Below, piece after piece: positions 25,333 to 34,900 of a DNA stretch of 64,000 bases (the first letter of the stretch is position 1; each line of letters begins with the position of its first letter). Source of the stretch: Pedobacter sp. AK013 (GTDB lineage Bacteria > Bacteroidota > Bacteroidia > Sphingobacteriales > Sphingobacteriaceae); contig NZ_JACHCQ010000025.1 of NCBI RefSeq assembly GCF_014205835.1, positions 1-64,000 on the forward strand, in the 5' to 3' direction. The position numbers and the translations under genes were made by a program. Under the pieces are notes generated by a model. The model saw only the letters and a list, made by a program, of their open reading frames with translations. It was not told the origin of the DNA and searched no databases.

Positions 25333-27702
25333 ATGGAACAAGATAAAAAGATACCTTCTGCAGAAAATCCATATAAGCTGCTCGATCTGAAACTGACACC
25401 TGTAGAGAAATCGGCAGCAGGAATGCACGCGGTAATGGCGGCTATGGGAGATTTGATAGAGGAGAAGACATTTTTCAGGGGAAATCACGCACTTTTGAAC
25501 ATGAACCAGTTTAAGGGATTCGATTGTCCGAGCTGTGCATGGCCAGATCCTGATGATGAACGCTCTCCTGTTGGCGAATACTGTGAAAATGGTGCAAAGG
25601 CACTTGCAGAAGAAGCCACAACGAAAAGAGTGACAGCCGAGTTTTTTAAAAAGAATTCAGTTTTTGATCTGGCCAAGCTGGATGATTACCAGATTGGCAA
25701 GTTCGGGAGACTTACCGAGCCGATGTATATGCCCAAAGGCGGAACGCATTATGAGCCTATTAGTTGGGAGAATGCTTTTAAGAAAATAGCCGCGCACCTC
25801 AATGCACTCGAGTCGCCCAACCAGGCAGCATTTTATACTTCGGGCAGAACCAGCAATGAGGCATCATTTGTGTATCAGCTCTTTGCCAAGGAATTTGGTA
25901 CCAACAATATGCCAGATTGTTCGAATATGTGCCATGAAACTTCTGGTTCTGCACTGCGGCCAACTATTGGCATTGGAAAGGGGACCGTTACACTAGAAGA
26001 CTTTTATGAAACCGATTTGATTATCGATATTGGCCATAATCCTGGTACAAATGCGCCCCGGATGATGAGTGCCCTGTCTAAGGGGAAAAAAAACGGCGCC
26101 ATGATCATAGCCATCAATCCGCTGCCAGAGGCCGGATTGCTTGGTTTTCAAGACCCACAATCTGTAAAAGGAATGATTGGTGGCGGGGTTAAGCTGGCAG
26201 ATTTATATCTCCCAGTAAAAATCAACGGCGATATGGCCTTGCTTAAGGCCCTGGAAATTCTACTGATCGACTTCGAAAAGAAATTTCCGGGACAGGTTTT
26301 TGATCAGGAATTTATCAAAGATAAAACAACCGGATATGAAGCATTTTTGGAGCAATTTGAACATGAGGATTATAATCTTGATCATTTATCCGAACAATGT
26401 GGTGTTTCCAAAGAAGATATTTTAAGGGCTGCGGAGATGATTGCCTTTAAAAAGAGAATCATTTTCTGTTGGGGAATGGGACTTACACAACAGCCTAATG
26501 GTGTTGCGATGATCCGTGAAATTCTCAATATTCTGTTGCTTAAGGGCAGTATCGGAAAGCCTGGAGCCGGCGTATGTCCGGTACGTGGGCACAGCAATGT
26601 GCAGGGTAACAGAACCATGCTTATAGATGAAAAGCCGACAACAGAACAGCTCGACCGGCTTGAAAGTTACTACGGCTTTAAAATGCCGCGAGCGCATGGC
26701 TATGATGTGGTGCGGGCAATCAAGGCCATGCACGAGGGAAAGCTCAAATTTATGTTTTGCATGGGCGGAAATTTTTTGTCTGCAACTCCTGATACTACCT
26801 ATACCGCCAATGCTGTACGAAAACTGGATCTGCTGGTTTGCGTGTCTACCAAGCTCAATCGAAGCCACCTTATTCACGGAAATGAGGCATTAATACTGCC
26901 AACTTACGGCCGGAGTGATAAAGACATTGTAAATGGCGAGGTACAGATCATTTCTACAGAAAACTCCATGGGTGTTGTACAGGCTTCGAAGGGAATGCTG
27001 GATGCGGTATCCAAAGACTTGATTAATGAAACGCAGATAGTATGCCGAATGGCAATGGCAACACTGGGAGAAAAGTCGGTGGTTAACTGGCAACTTTACC
27101 ATGATAGTTATGACGCTGTTCGGGACGCGATAGAGAAATGCATTCCTGGCTTTGAAAACTATAATGAAAAGGTAAGGCAAAAAGGTGGATTTTACTTGCC
27201 AAACGCTGCAAGAGACGGGAAGTTTATAACCAAAGAATTTGGCGACCGTGCGCCTTTTACCCTTACTAAAATTCCTAATAACCATCTCGAGGAAGATGAA
27301 TTTATGATGGCCACAACCAGAACACATGATCAGTTTAATACCACCATATATGGACTGGATGACCGTTATCGAGGCATTAAAAATGAGCGGCGTGTGATCT
27401 TCATGAATAAGAAGGACATCGAAAAACTGGGGATGAAGGCTGGAGACAGAGTAGATTTGTTTAATTTCGATGACGGCATTGAACGGATTGCCCCGCTGTT
27501 CATCATTGTACCTTACCAGATTCCGGAACGTAATACGGTAACCTATTTTCCCGAAACCAATGTTTTGGTTTCTGTGAACAATGTGGTAGAAGAAAGTAAT
27601 ATGCCAGCTTCTAAATACGTAAAGATTAAAATTAAAAAGCATGAGCCCACTATTTATGACCGGGTAAAAAAAGTAGAAGAAAATTATCGGTTGATGCAAT
27701 AG
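25333..27702 (+). CDS. FdhF/YdeP-family molybdopterin oxidoreductase
   Basis: This is a 789-aa molybdopterin enzyme of the FdhF/YdeP group. Near residues 56-68 it has GFDCPSCAWPDPDD, typical of YdeP-like proteins in place of the usual N-terminal 4Fe-4S CxxCxxxC set. Cofactor-binding motifs follow: YTSGRTSNEASFVYQLFA (about 172), NMPDCSNMCHETSGSALRPT (about 196), IIDIGHNPGTNAPRM, and the C-terminal dinucleotide-binding domain (MMATTRTHDQFNTTIYGLDD, GMKAGDRVDL). The substrate is unproven. Formate is suggested by the fdhD linkage and acid resistance by YdeP relatives. It is third in a tight operon (11-bp overlap, then a 3-bp gap). No electron-transfer subunit gene is adjacent. Confidence 0.9.
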   Translation: MEQDKKIPSAENPYKLLDLKLTPVEKSAAGMHAVMAAMGDLIEEKTFFRGNHALLNMNQFKGFDCPSCAWPDPDDERSPVGEYCENGAKALAEEATTKRVTAEFFKKNSVFDLAKLDDYQIGKFGRLTEPMYMPKGGTHYEPISWENAFKKIAAHLNALESPNQAAFYTSGRTSNEASFVYQLFAKEFGTNNMPDCSNMCHETSGSALRPTIGIGKGTVTLEDFYETDLIIDIGHNPGTNAPRMMSALSKGKKNGAMIIAINPLPEAGLLGFQDPQSVKGMIGGGVKLADLYLPVKINGDMALLKALEILLIDFEKKFPGQVFDQEFIKDKTTGYEAFLEQFEHEDYNLDHLSEQCGVSKEDILRAAEMIAFKKRIIFCWGMGLTQQPNGVAMIREILNILLLKGSIGKPGAGVCPVRGHSNVQGNRTMLIDEKPTTEQLDRLESYYGFKMPRAHGYDVVRAIKAMHEGKLKFMFCMGGNFLSATPDTTYTANAVRKLDLLVCVSTKLNRSHLIHGNEALILPTYGRSDKDIVNGEVQIISTENSMGVVQASKGMLDAVSKDLINETQIVCRMAMATLGEKSVVNWQLYHDSYDAVRDAIEKCIPGFENYNEKVRQKGGFYLPNAARDGKFITKEFGDRAPFTLTKIPNNHLEEDEFMMATTRTHDQFNTTIYGLDDRYRGIKNERRVIFMNKKDIEKLGMKAGDRVDLFNFDDGIERIAPLFIIVPYQIPERNTVTYFPETNVLVSVNNVVEESNMPASKYVKIKIKKHEPTIYDRVKKVEENYRLMQ

Positions 27703-27782
27703 TAATCCTAAAGCATGGAACCAGATTGTATCTTTGACTATGAAAATTACCATTGTCTAAATGATCAATAGCTCAACATAAT

Positions 27783-28700
27783 ATGATAATCAGGAAAAAA
27801 GAAAATTGGTTCAAAATGCTTTTTGTATGGCATGGCTCGGTTCTTCCCAGGTTACTGCCACGGCTTATCTTACTTTTTGTACTTTCTGTAGGGGTAGTGT
27901 TCTTTCATGGTAAAATACTTTCCTTTAAAGTGCCTTTAAATCCCACACCATTAACCTTGTTTGGTTTTGTGCTTGCCTTGTTCCTGGGCTTTCGAAACAA
28001 TGTGAGTTATGACAGGTTCTGGGAAGCCCGAAAGCTTTGGGGCTCCCTTTTAAATTGTAACCGTTCACTCGCCAGGCAAGTGATAACCCTTCCCCGCACT
28101 TCATCAGAGAAAGCTGAATCCACAGGCTTTATCAATCTTTTGGTATCATGTACCTATGCGTTAAAACATCAGCTAAGAGGTACAAATGCAGAAAATGACC
28201 TTAAAAAAAGACTCAGCGATACCCAATTCAGCCTCATCCATACTACGCGTTATAAACCGATCATGATGATTAAGCTGATGGGGGATTGGATTGCTCATGC
28301 ACACAGCAAAGCGCATATAGATTCAATTCAGCAGATGCGGTTAGATGAAAACCTAGATAAGCTGGCCGAAATTGTTGGAGGCTGCGAGCGTATTATATCA
28401 ACACCAATACCTTACAGTTACCGGGTGTTATTACACCGTACAGTATACCTCTACTGCTTTCTTCTACCTTTTGGACTGGTAGATAGCCTACAATGGTTAA
28501 CCCCATTTATTGTTGTTTTTATTGCCTATACTTTTGTTGCTTTTGAAGCCATTGCAGATGAGATTGAACAACCCTTTGGTACGGCGCCTAATGATCTTGC
28601 ATTGAATGAAATGTGCCAGATGATAGAAGCGACATTGATGGAGCTTGACGGCAAGGAAATTCCCGAAATTAAAGCCAGGAAAAGTGGCACCATAGATTAA
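27783..28700 (+). CDS. Bestrophin-family ion channel
   Basis: This 305-aa protein begins with the family motif: basic N terminus, then FVWHGSVLPRLLPRLILLFV (membrane helix, about residues 14-40). Next come TPLTLFGFVLALFLGFRNN (about 58-76) and YDRFWEARKLWGSLLN. Later hydrophobic segments lie near 215-235 and 238-258, with a conserved DEIEQPFG close to the end. Bacterial bestrophins form pentameric channels for anions or cations. It stands 80 bp after the oxidoreductase gene and may be separate. A hairpin terminator follows. Confidence 0.9.
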   Translation: MIIRKKENWFKMLFVWHGSVLPRLLPRLILLFVLSVGVVFFHGKILSFKVPLNPTPLTLFGFVLALFLGFRNNVSYDRFWEARKLWGSLLNCNRSLARQVITLPRTSSEKAESTGFINLLVSCTYALKHQLRGTNAENDLKKRLSDTQFSLIHTTRYKPIMMIKLMGDWIAHAHSKAHIDSIQQMRLDENLDKLAEIVGGCERIISTPIPYSYRVLLHRTVYLYCFLLPFGLVDSLQWLTPFIVVFIAYTFVAFEAIADEIEQPFGTAPNDLALNEMCQMIEATLMELDGKEIPEIKARKSGTID

Positions 28701-28787
28701 CCGATGTAATCTGATTAAATTCCGATCCCAGGATTTCTGTTTGGGAGTCTTTGATATAAGATCACTATAATTAGAATAGACATTGCA

Positions 28788-28826
28788 CAAAAAAGAGGAA
28801 ACCTTTTTAGGCTCCCTCTTTTTTTT
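28788..28826. terminator. Bidirectional terminator between bestrophin and metalloprotease genes
   Basis: An AAAAAAGAGG...CCTCTTTTTTTT hairpin has inner CC/GG pairing around TTTTTA. A-tract and T-tract flank the stem, so it can end both convergent transcripts. Confidence 0.75.
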
Positions 28827-28861
28827 ATCTGATCTATATTGTTATTTGATCTATATTTGGT

Positions 28862-29695
28862 TTATTTATAAAGGTAATTCATTGCAATTACATCATTTGC
28901 ATTAAATGTGCGGTCGCCGCCGTTAGAGCAAGCCAGCATAAACGATTCTGCATCTGCTTTTGACGGTGTTCCCGGAATCTGTACTGCACCTACACCTGCT
29001 GTTCCTTCGTTGGAGCGTTTTCCTCCACAGCTATATGCCCTGTTCATGTAGTCAGTATGGCGGAATCCTATACAATGTCCAACTTCATGTTGTAAAACAG
29101 AAGCTACATATAACAAATTAGGATTTGTTCCATAGGCATTCACATTCGTATTCATTTTAACCTGGTTAAATGGTTCACCGCTTGAAGTAGGAAAACCAGA
29201 TGAACCTAAAGTGATATAACCACCGCTCGGGCCTTCGTTAAATCCAAATACATCAATATTACCTGTAGTGCCGGTACTTGCCCGTTGAAAAGTCATACGC
29301 AGGCCTAGCGAATTGTATCTTGAAATCATCAGGTCAACAGCATCGCTATATACTTGTGGTAAATTGGTAACAGAAATCGTAATCACACGTGGCAGTGATT
29401 TAACCACATTCGTTGTGCGGTACTGCTCGGTTTCAGCAATGTTTAAATTAGGGCTTAAAGATTTTTCAGTTAAGTTGGCGTCTGTTAGCACGATGTCGCC
29501 TTCAACCAGATAACCGTTATCCACTTTACGTGCATTCTCGACACTAAATCCCAGGCTTTTTATTTGTTGTAATGTACTTGCTGATATTTCGGCATTGTTA
29601 TCAGTTTGTTCGGAAGTGTTGTTCTTTTTACAAGAAGATGCGCAGATAAATAAAGCGCATAGCATGGCTAGCGATAGAAACTTTGTGTTTTTCAT
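28862..29695 (-). CDS. M57-type metalloprotease lipoprotein (HEVGH)
   Basis: This 277-aa protein has an SPII signal (FICASSCKKN, lipidated Cys about residue 22), so it is envelope-anchored. The zinc motif HEVGHCIGFRH (His203, Glu204, His207, His213) is the HExxHxxGxxH signature. Upstream lies PRVITISVTNLPQVYSDAVD, and the C terminus has CGGKRSNEGTAG and TFNANDVIAMNYLYK, as in Bacteroidota M57/dual-action HEIGH peptidases. It probably cleaves proteins in the periplasm or at the surface. It is monocistronic and convergent with the bestrophin gene. Confidence 0.85.
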   Translation of the reverse strand: MKNTKFLSLAMLCALFICASSCKKNNTSEQTDNNAEISASTLQQIKSLGFSVENARKVDNGYLVEGDIVLTDANLTEKSLSPNLNIAETEQYRTTNVVKSLPRVITISVTNLPQVYSDAVDLMISRYNSLGLRMTFQRASTGTTGNIDVFGFNEGPSGGYITLGSSGFPTSSGEPFNQVKMNTNVNAYGTNPNLLYVASVLQHEVGHCIGFRHTDYMNRAYSCGGKRSNEGTAGVGAVQIPGTPSKADAESFMLACSNGGDRTFNANDVIAMNYLYK

Positions 29696-29997
29696 GTTTA
29701 AGTTAGTTTAGGTTAATGTATCGATCAGATAAAGCTAATATATAAACAAATTGTATGTAATCAAATAGTTACAAAGTTTTTTTGCCAAATATTTATGAAC
29801 TTGTTTTTATAATGCTTTGCGAGGCCGTAAAGCCCCACTAACATTGTCGCATATGACCACTGGCAAACCCGAATTTACATGCCATCTTTGTATAGTCAGG
29901 AAATAATATTAAAAAAAACAAATTGATGGAGCAGCTACCATTCTAAAAACGGGCGAAACCGAAAAGCCTTAAGAGTAGGGAATTAAAAAATGATATT
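29696..29997. other. Divergent promoter region without genes
   Basis: This 302-bp spacer lies between the divergently transcribed metalloprotease and SRPBCC genes. It is AT-rich with a GC-richer patch at about 29818-29880. I see no convincing small gene, only MEQLPF-size frames, and no clear repeat. Confidence 0.4.
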
Positions 29998-30447
29998 ATG
30001 TCGAATAACACCGTTTCATTACACAGAGTTTTAAAAGCATCGCCAGAAAAAGTATACCGCGCATTCACCGAGCCGCTGGCAATTGCTTCATGGTTACCTC
30101 CATATGGCTTTCTTTGCACTGTTCACGAAATGACAGTGGCGTTAGGAGGTTCTTTTAAAATGTCGTTTCAAAACTTTTCTACTTCCAATGGTCATTCATT
30201 CGGCGGAAAATACCTTGAGGTAACACCGAACGAGTTTTTAAAGTATACCGATCAGTTTGATGATCCAAACCTGCCTGGTGAGATGATTACCTCTGTTTGG
30301 TTGAAAAAGACTTTAGTGGGTACCGAAATTAAAATTTCGCAAGAGGGGATTCCATCAGCTATACCTGTAGAGATGTGTTACCTGGGCTGGCAGGAATCGC
30401 TAGAAAAGTTAGCGAAGCTGGTAGAACCAGAGATACCAGATGCTTAA
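29998..30447 (+). CDS. SRPBCC (AHSA1-like) domain protein
   Basis: The product is a 149-aa START/Bet v1-fold protein. It opens with VSLHRVLKASPEKVYRAFTE and PLAIASWLPPYGF, then GGSFKMSFQNFSTSNGHSFG and ending YLGWQESLEKLAKLVEP, the standard AHSA1 pattern. Members bind small hydrophobic ligands or act as stress-related modulators. The ligand here is unknown. It is a single gene, followed by a strong nested hairpin. Confidence 0.85.
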   Translation: MSNNTVSLHRVLKASPEKVYRAFTEPLAIASWLPPYGFLCTVHEMTVALGGSFKMSFQNFSTSNGHSFGGKYLEVTPNEFLKYTDQFDDPNLPGEMITSVWLKKTLVGTEIKISQEGIPSAIPVEMCYLGWQESLEKLAKLVEPEIPDA

Positions 30448-30486
30448 TTTAAAGGAATTATATTTTTCTGCAATACATAAAACAGT

Positions 30487-30542
30487 TAAGCACGCAGCTT
30501 AAACCCCTCTAAATGATTTTGGAGGGTTTTTTTGCGTGCTTA
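30487..30542 (+). terminator. Nested terminator hairpin after the SRPBCC gene
   Basis: The outer stem TAAGCACGCA (30487-30496) pairs with TGCGTGCTTA (30533-30542). Inside it AAACCCCTC pairs with GGAGGGTTT and runs into a seven-T tract. The inner hairpin alone is a good intrinsic terminator, and the outer stem is an unusual extra. The remaining 260 bp before the next gene contain only AT-rich DNA. Confidence 0.75.
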
Positions 30543-30803
30543 CCCCATATTAAGCGATTTTGCCAAATGATTAAGCCTGATATCCGTAAAGAAAGTCTTA
30601 ATTTTTTTTTCTCTAATGCTTTTTTTGGAGGAGGTGTAATGTTTCTAAATATCTATTTTCCATTTTAATAGTTTTAAGAATATCATGGAAATACCCCTGT
30701 TCGTCACTCCAAAAGCATCGTTCGTCAAAAATATTTGATGTTTTTTTGAATATAAACTATTTTGTAATCCAATTCAAACCGGAAACAACTATTTACTTTT
30801 TTT

Positions 30804-31340
30804 ATGCTAAAAATTACACAACAACGTGCAATTTCAATTTTACTTGTCATCACAGCAGTCCTGTCTCTATTATTGATCGGTAGTTATTTTATGAATGAAA
30901 AAAAAATAGCCTATGTCGATTCGATGAAAATATATAACGGGTATGTAGGGATTAAGCAAGCAAAGATCGAATTTGAAAAAGAGGTAGAGTTTTACAAAAG
31001 TAGAACCGATACCCTAACTGCAAGGGCGAAAATTACGATCCTAAAATTAGAAAAAGCAAGAGATAATAAGACTGAGTACACTAAATTATCAGATTCGGTA
31101 CAGTTTTATAAAGGACAGCTCAATAATTATCAGTCATCCATGAATGAATCCTTGAAACAAAAGGAATCGCAGCTTACGCAGAAAGCCATGCTAAAACTGA
31201 ATTCGTTTTTAAAAGAATACGGCAATTCCCAAGGGTATGATATGATCCTGATTGCAAATCCATCGGGTACAATTGCCTTTGCAAAAGATTCTTTTGATAT
31301 TACTGAAGATGTTTTAAAAGCTGCAAATGAAAAGTTTTAA
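30804..31340 (+). CDS. OmpH/Skp-like membrane-anchored periplasmic protein
   Basis: This is a 178-aa protein. Residues 9-29 are a transmembrane anchor or uncleaved signal, and KKIAYVDSMKIYNGYVGIKQ then matches the OmpH/Skp start. A long charged coiled-coil arm spans about 55-125. The end, YDMILIANPSGTIAFAKDSF and DITEDVLKAANEKF, is the conserved Skp C-terminal body. Skp-type proteins hold unfolded outer-membrane or secreted proteins in the periplasm. It overlaps the next lipoprotein gene by 14 bp and leads a run of tightly packed genes into the second Rhs locus, so it may be a dedicated chaperone for those proteins. Confidence 0.75.
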   Translation: MLKITQQRAISILLVITAVLSLLLIGSYFMNEKKIAYVDSMKIYNGYVGIKQAKIEFEKEVEFYKSRTDTLTARAKITILKLEKARDNKTEYTKLSDSVQFYKGQLNNYQSSMNESLKQKESQLTQKAMLKLNSFLKEYGNSQGYDMILIANPSGTIAFAKDSFDITEDVLKAANEKF

Positions 31341-31899
31341 CCTTTTTTTGATAGGTATTTCTTTTTTGTTCCTCTTTTCCTGTAAAAGGGAGATGAACCG
31401 CGAACAGCTCAGGTCCTACATTTATGATGATAGTAATGGTTTGAAAAAGGTTTACCAGGATAAGGACGGTTTGCTTTTTGAAACCTATCTGATCCGCAAG
31501 GAATTGATCGAATCAACCAAAATTAAAGGGAATGCCTCTACAAACGATTCTTTAGCCTATTTTATGTTATCGTTTAGCAGAAACGGACGAGAATTACTTG
31601 TGCAGGGCAATGATTTTAGCACTTATGCCACATTGATTAATAACCTGAGTTTTAATGCTGCAGCCTATTGTCAATTATTGGTAAATGAAAAAGATACCTT
31701 AAAATTGAATAATAGCAGTTTCGTAAATACTTTTGGAACTGCTTCTGCAAATAACCTCCTTTTGGTTTTTAAGACCAAAAAACCGGTAACCGATTATACT
31801 TTACTTTTTGAAGATATTGGTTTTGGTACTGGTAACCAGAAATTTTTATTCCGTAAAAAAGATATTCAACATTTAAATAATATAGTTCTCAAAAATTAA
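31327..31899 (+). CDS. Lipoprotein of unknown function in the Rhs operon
   Basis: This 190-aa protein has an SPII signal peptide (FLFLFSC, lipid Cys about residue 19). The mature part starts KREMNREQLRSYIYDDSNGL and is mostly beta, with DSLAYFMLSFSRNGRELL and VTDYTLLFEDIGFG. I recognise no family. It overlaps the OmpH-like gene by 14 bp and ends 11 bp before the 1886-aa Rhs shell gene, so it is cotranscribed. A role in surface assembly or anchoring of Rhs is inference. Confidence 0.65.
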   Translation: MKSFNLFLIGISFLFLFSCKREMNREQLRSYIYDDSNGLKKVYQDKDGLLFETYLIRKELIESTKIKGNASTNDSLAYFMLSFSRNGRELLVQGNDFSTYATLINNLSFNAAAYCQLLVNEKDTLKLNNSSFVNTFGTASANNLLLVFKTKKPVTDYTLLFEDIGFGTGNQKFLFRKKDIQHLNNIVLKN

Positions 31900-31910
31900 C
31901 ATGCTCTTCT

Positions 31911-34900
31911 ATGTTCAAAAAAGCTCCAATTAGGAAGATTATAGCGCTTACGCTAACTTTCTGTGTATTGAACAATATTTTAACACCAAGTTTGGTGTTT
32001 GCGCTCACAGCTGGCCCTGAAAATCCTGACGTAACCAGTTTCGAACCGGTTGACACCACCGATATGGTGAATTTACTAACCGGAGATCTGGCCTACAATA
32101 TTCCATTATTAGAGGTTCCTGGTCCTGAAGGAGGTTATCCATTATCACTTTCTTATCATGCAGGTATTATGCCTGATGAAGAAGCTACCTGGACAGGATT
32201 GGGATGGAGTTTAAGTCCAGGTTCTGTTAACCGTACGGTGAGCGGTTTTCCCGATGATTTTAACGGACAACAAAATGTAGTACGCGACTATTGGGCTGGT
32301 GGTAATACCTCTACTACGTCCATTGGTGTAAACATCGGCCTTACGGGAGCACTGTCTGCTGAATTTGGATTAAGTATCTCACATGATACCATGCAGGGAA
32401 CTGGAATTGGAGGCTATATTGGTTTAAGCGCATCACCTGATTTTGCTAAATTTGGAAAAGGTTTTGGAGCCTCTGCATCTATTGGTTTATCATTTGATCC
32501 TTTTGGTGGAACATCAATATATGGTGGAATAGGAGTAAGTTATAGTGGTGCTATAGGTAAATCTAATGCTTCATTAGGAGGAGGATTGGGACTTGGATTT
32601 ACAGCAAATTCGAAAGGATTTAACATGGGAGCTGGTGTTGGCTTAAGTGCGGGACTAAGTAGGCCTGGACATGCAAATTCTGCGTTTGGCAACATGTCAC
32701 AATCACTATTGGGGGCATCCATCAGTTCTGGTGGTGGTGGCATCAGTTTAACTACTGGTGGGGGATATAGCAGTGTAGAAAATGTAAATGCAGGTAGGAT
32801 TCAAACCCAATCACGCGGTTGGGGGATCACCATTCCGGTATGGTTTGGCATCTCGATTTCCTTAAAACGAAATTTTACACGCTATTGGTCTGATGAAACC
32901 TCTTATGTGCGTACTTTTGGTACTCTGAATTATCCAAAGATAGCGGAGGATATCGGCTATTATAATACGGAGTACGATAGTTATTATCTGGCAGACATCA
33001 ATGATCCAAATTATACATTGTTGGGTAAGAACGATCCGGTTAAATCAACAGGAGGTACTTTTCCTGATTATGATACTTACTCAGTTTTAGGTCAGGGCGT
33101 TTCTGGCTACATGAGGCCTTATGGCTATCAGATGCAGCTCGTCGGAAAAGGCAAATACTATTCTGGTTATACTACAAACAGAACTCAGTTAGATACCAGA
33201 GAAGAATATATCTGCGATTTTGACTGGACAACAGGAAATGATTATAACTGTAGAACAGAAACCTATTACACCACGCATATTAATAATCCTGATAAACTAA
33301 ACTTTAGGTTTATCAACGATTTTTCTAATAATTATATTCAGCAAAGCCCGCAGGTTACGAATGTTTCCAATATTAATTTCGATACTAATCCCACGCATGG
33401 GAATAATGATGGTAATTATGGTTATGACCCAGCTACCGAACGTTTAGCTTCATCAAAAAATATAGAATATTTCACCAACGATGAGATAAAAAATGGATCG
33501 GCTAAGCTTAAAGGCTTTATCAATACCCAAGCTTCAGGCTTTGACCGTACTAAAAATCCTGATGGTTCTAATATTTCTACCGAAGACCGCAGGATAGGTG
33601 GTTTTATGATCACAAATGAAAGTGGAATTACTTATCATTATGCCTTACCGGTTTATGCCTATGATGAATTAACCCGTACTGATAATACCTATGGTATTCA
33701 GAACTATAATAAACAGACCAGACCGAATCCTTACGCCACAACCTGGCTTTTAACTGCCGTAACAGGTCCTGATTATGTAGATACCAATAACAATGGCTTA
33801 ACAGATCAGGGCGATTGGGGTTACTGGGTGTCTTTTGAGCATGGCAAATGGACTGGTAATTATAAATGGCGTAATCCAGGGATGGGTAAAAAGAAGGATA
33901 TGGATGCCCGTTTCGAATATTTTTCTACCGGGAAAAAAGAGATTTATTATCTCGACGCTATAATGACACCATCACATACTGCACTTTTTGAGAAAGAGAT
34001 AAGAGCTGATGGAAAAGGTACTGCTAGCGACAATGCAAATGATCCGTATAACGGGATGCCCCCTAGCTTGCTAAGATTAAATAATATTATTTTAATCAAT
34101 AACAGTGCATTACCTAACGGATTGAATACATTAAGAGCATCATCAGGTGGCTATAATAATTATGGTATTCATCTTGGCAATAATATTATTGATAAATTTG
34201 ATATTGCCCAGCTGGCATTATCATCAGAAGATATCTTAAGGAAGATTCATCTCGGTTATGATTATACTTTGTGCCCTCAAACACCTAATAGTTTTGATGA
34301 AGCAGGTTCGTTATATGATATAGCTAATACCAATACATCAATTATGCCGCGTTTGGGTAAGCTAACGCTTAATCAGGTTCAGTTTTTAGGTAGAGGTGGG
34401 GAGGCAAATATACCTGCTATGACATTTGATTATGAGATCCCCGAAGATCTGGCAAATTCTGATGAAGTAGAATTTTACGCTAAAAAGCCTAATTCTGACA
34501 TATACACTTTTGTTACTCCTACCCGCCGCTATTTATCATTTTTGTCCTTTAAAGAAGGAGATATTGTTAAGTTTAATTTTAATGGTACAACTTTTTATGC
34601 ATTGATAAAGCAGGCTAATGAAACCCGATTGCAAAATGACTATTCTTTCTCAGCTTTTGAAGTGAAATTTTTATCAACCCCACCATATTTCCCTACCGGT
34701 CATGACAAATACCTATGGACCACTACTAAAAATCCACCTTATCTGGCGCAAAACTATGATATGTGGGGAATGTTCAAAGGAGATTTTCAGGCTTTCAGCG
34801 GGAATGAAAACTTAGCACGCTTGCCATCGAAAGCTTCAGCACAATCAGTTGATGTCTGGTCATTAAGACGTATTCATCACGCCTTGGGAATGACAACTGA

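Noticed and set aside
26890..27753. A long reverse frame inside the molybdopterin oxidoreductase gene
   Set aside because: The forward protein is full-length and clearly conserved; the reverse reading has no domain and is a codon-bias shadow.
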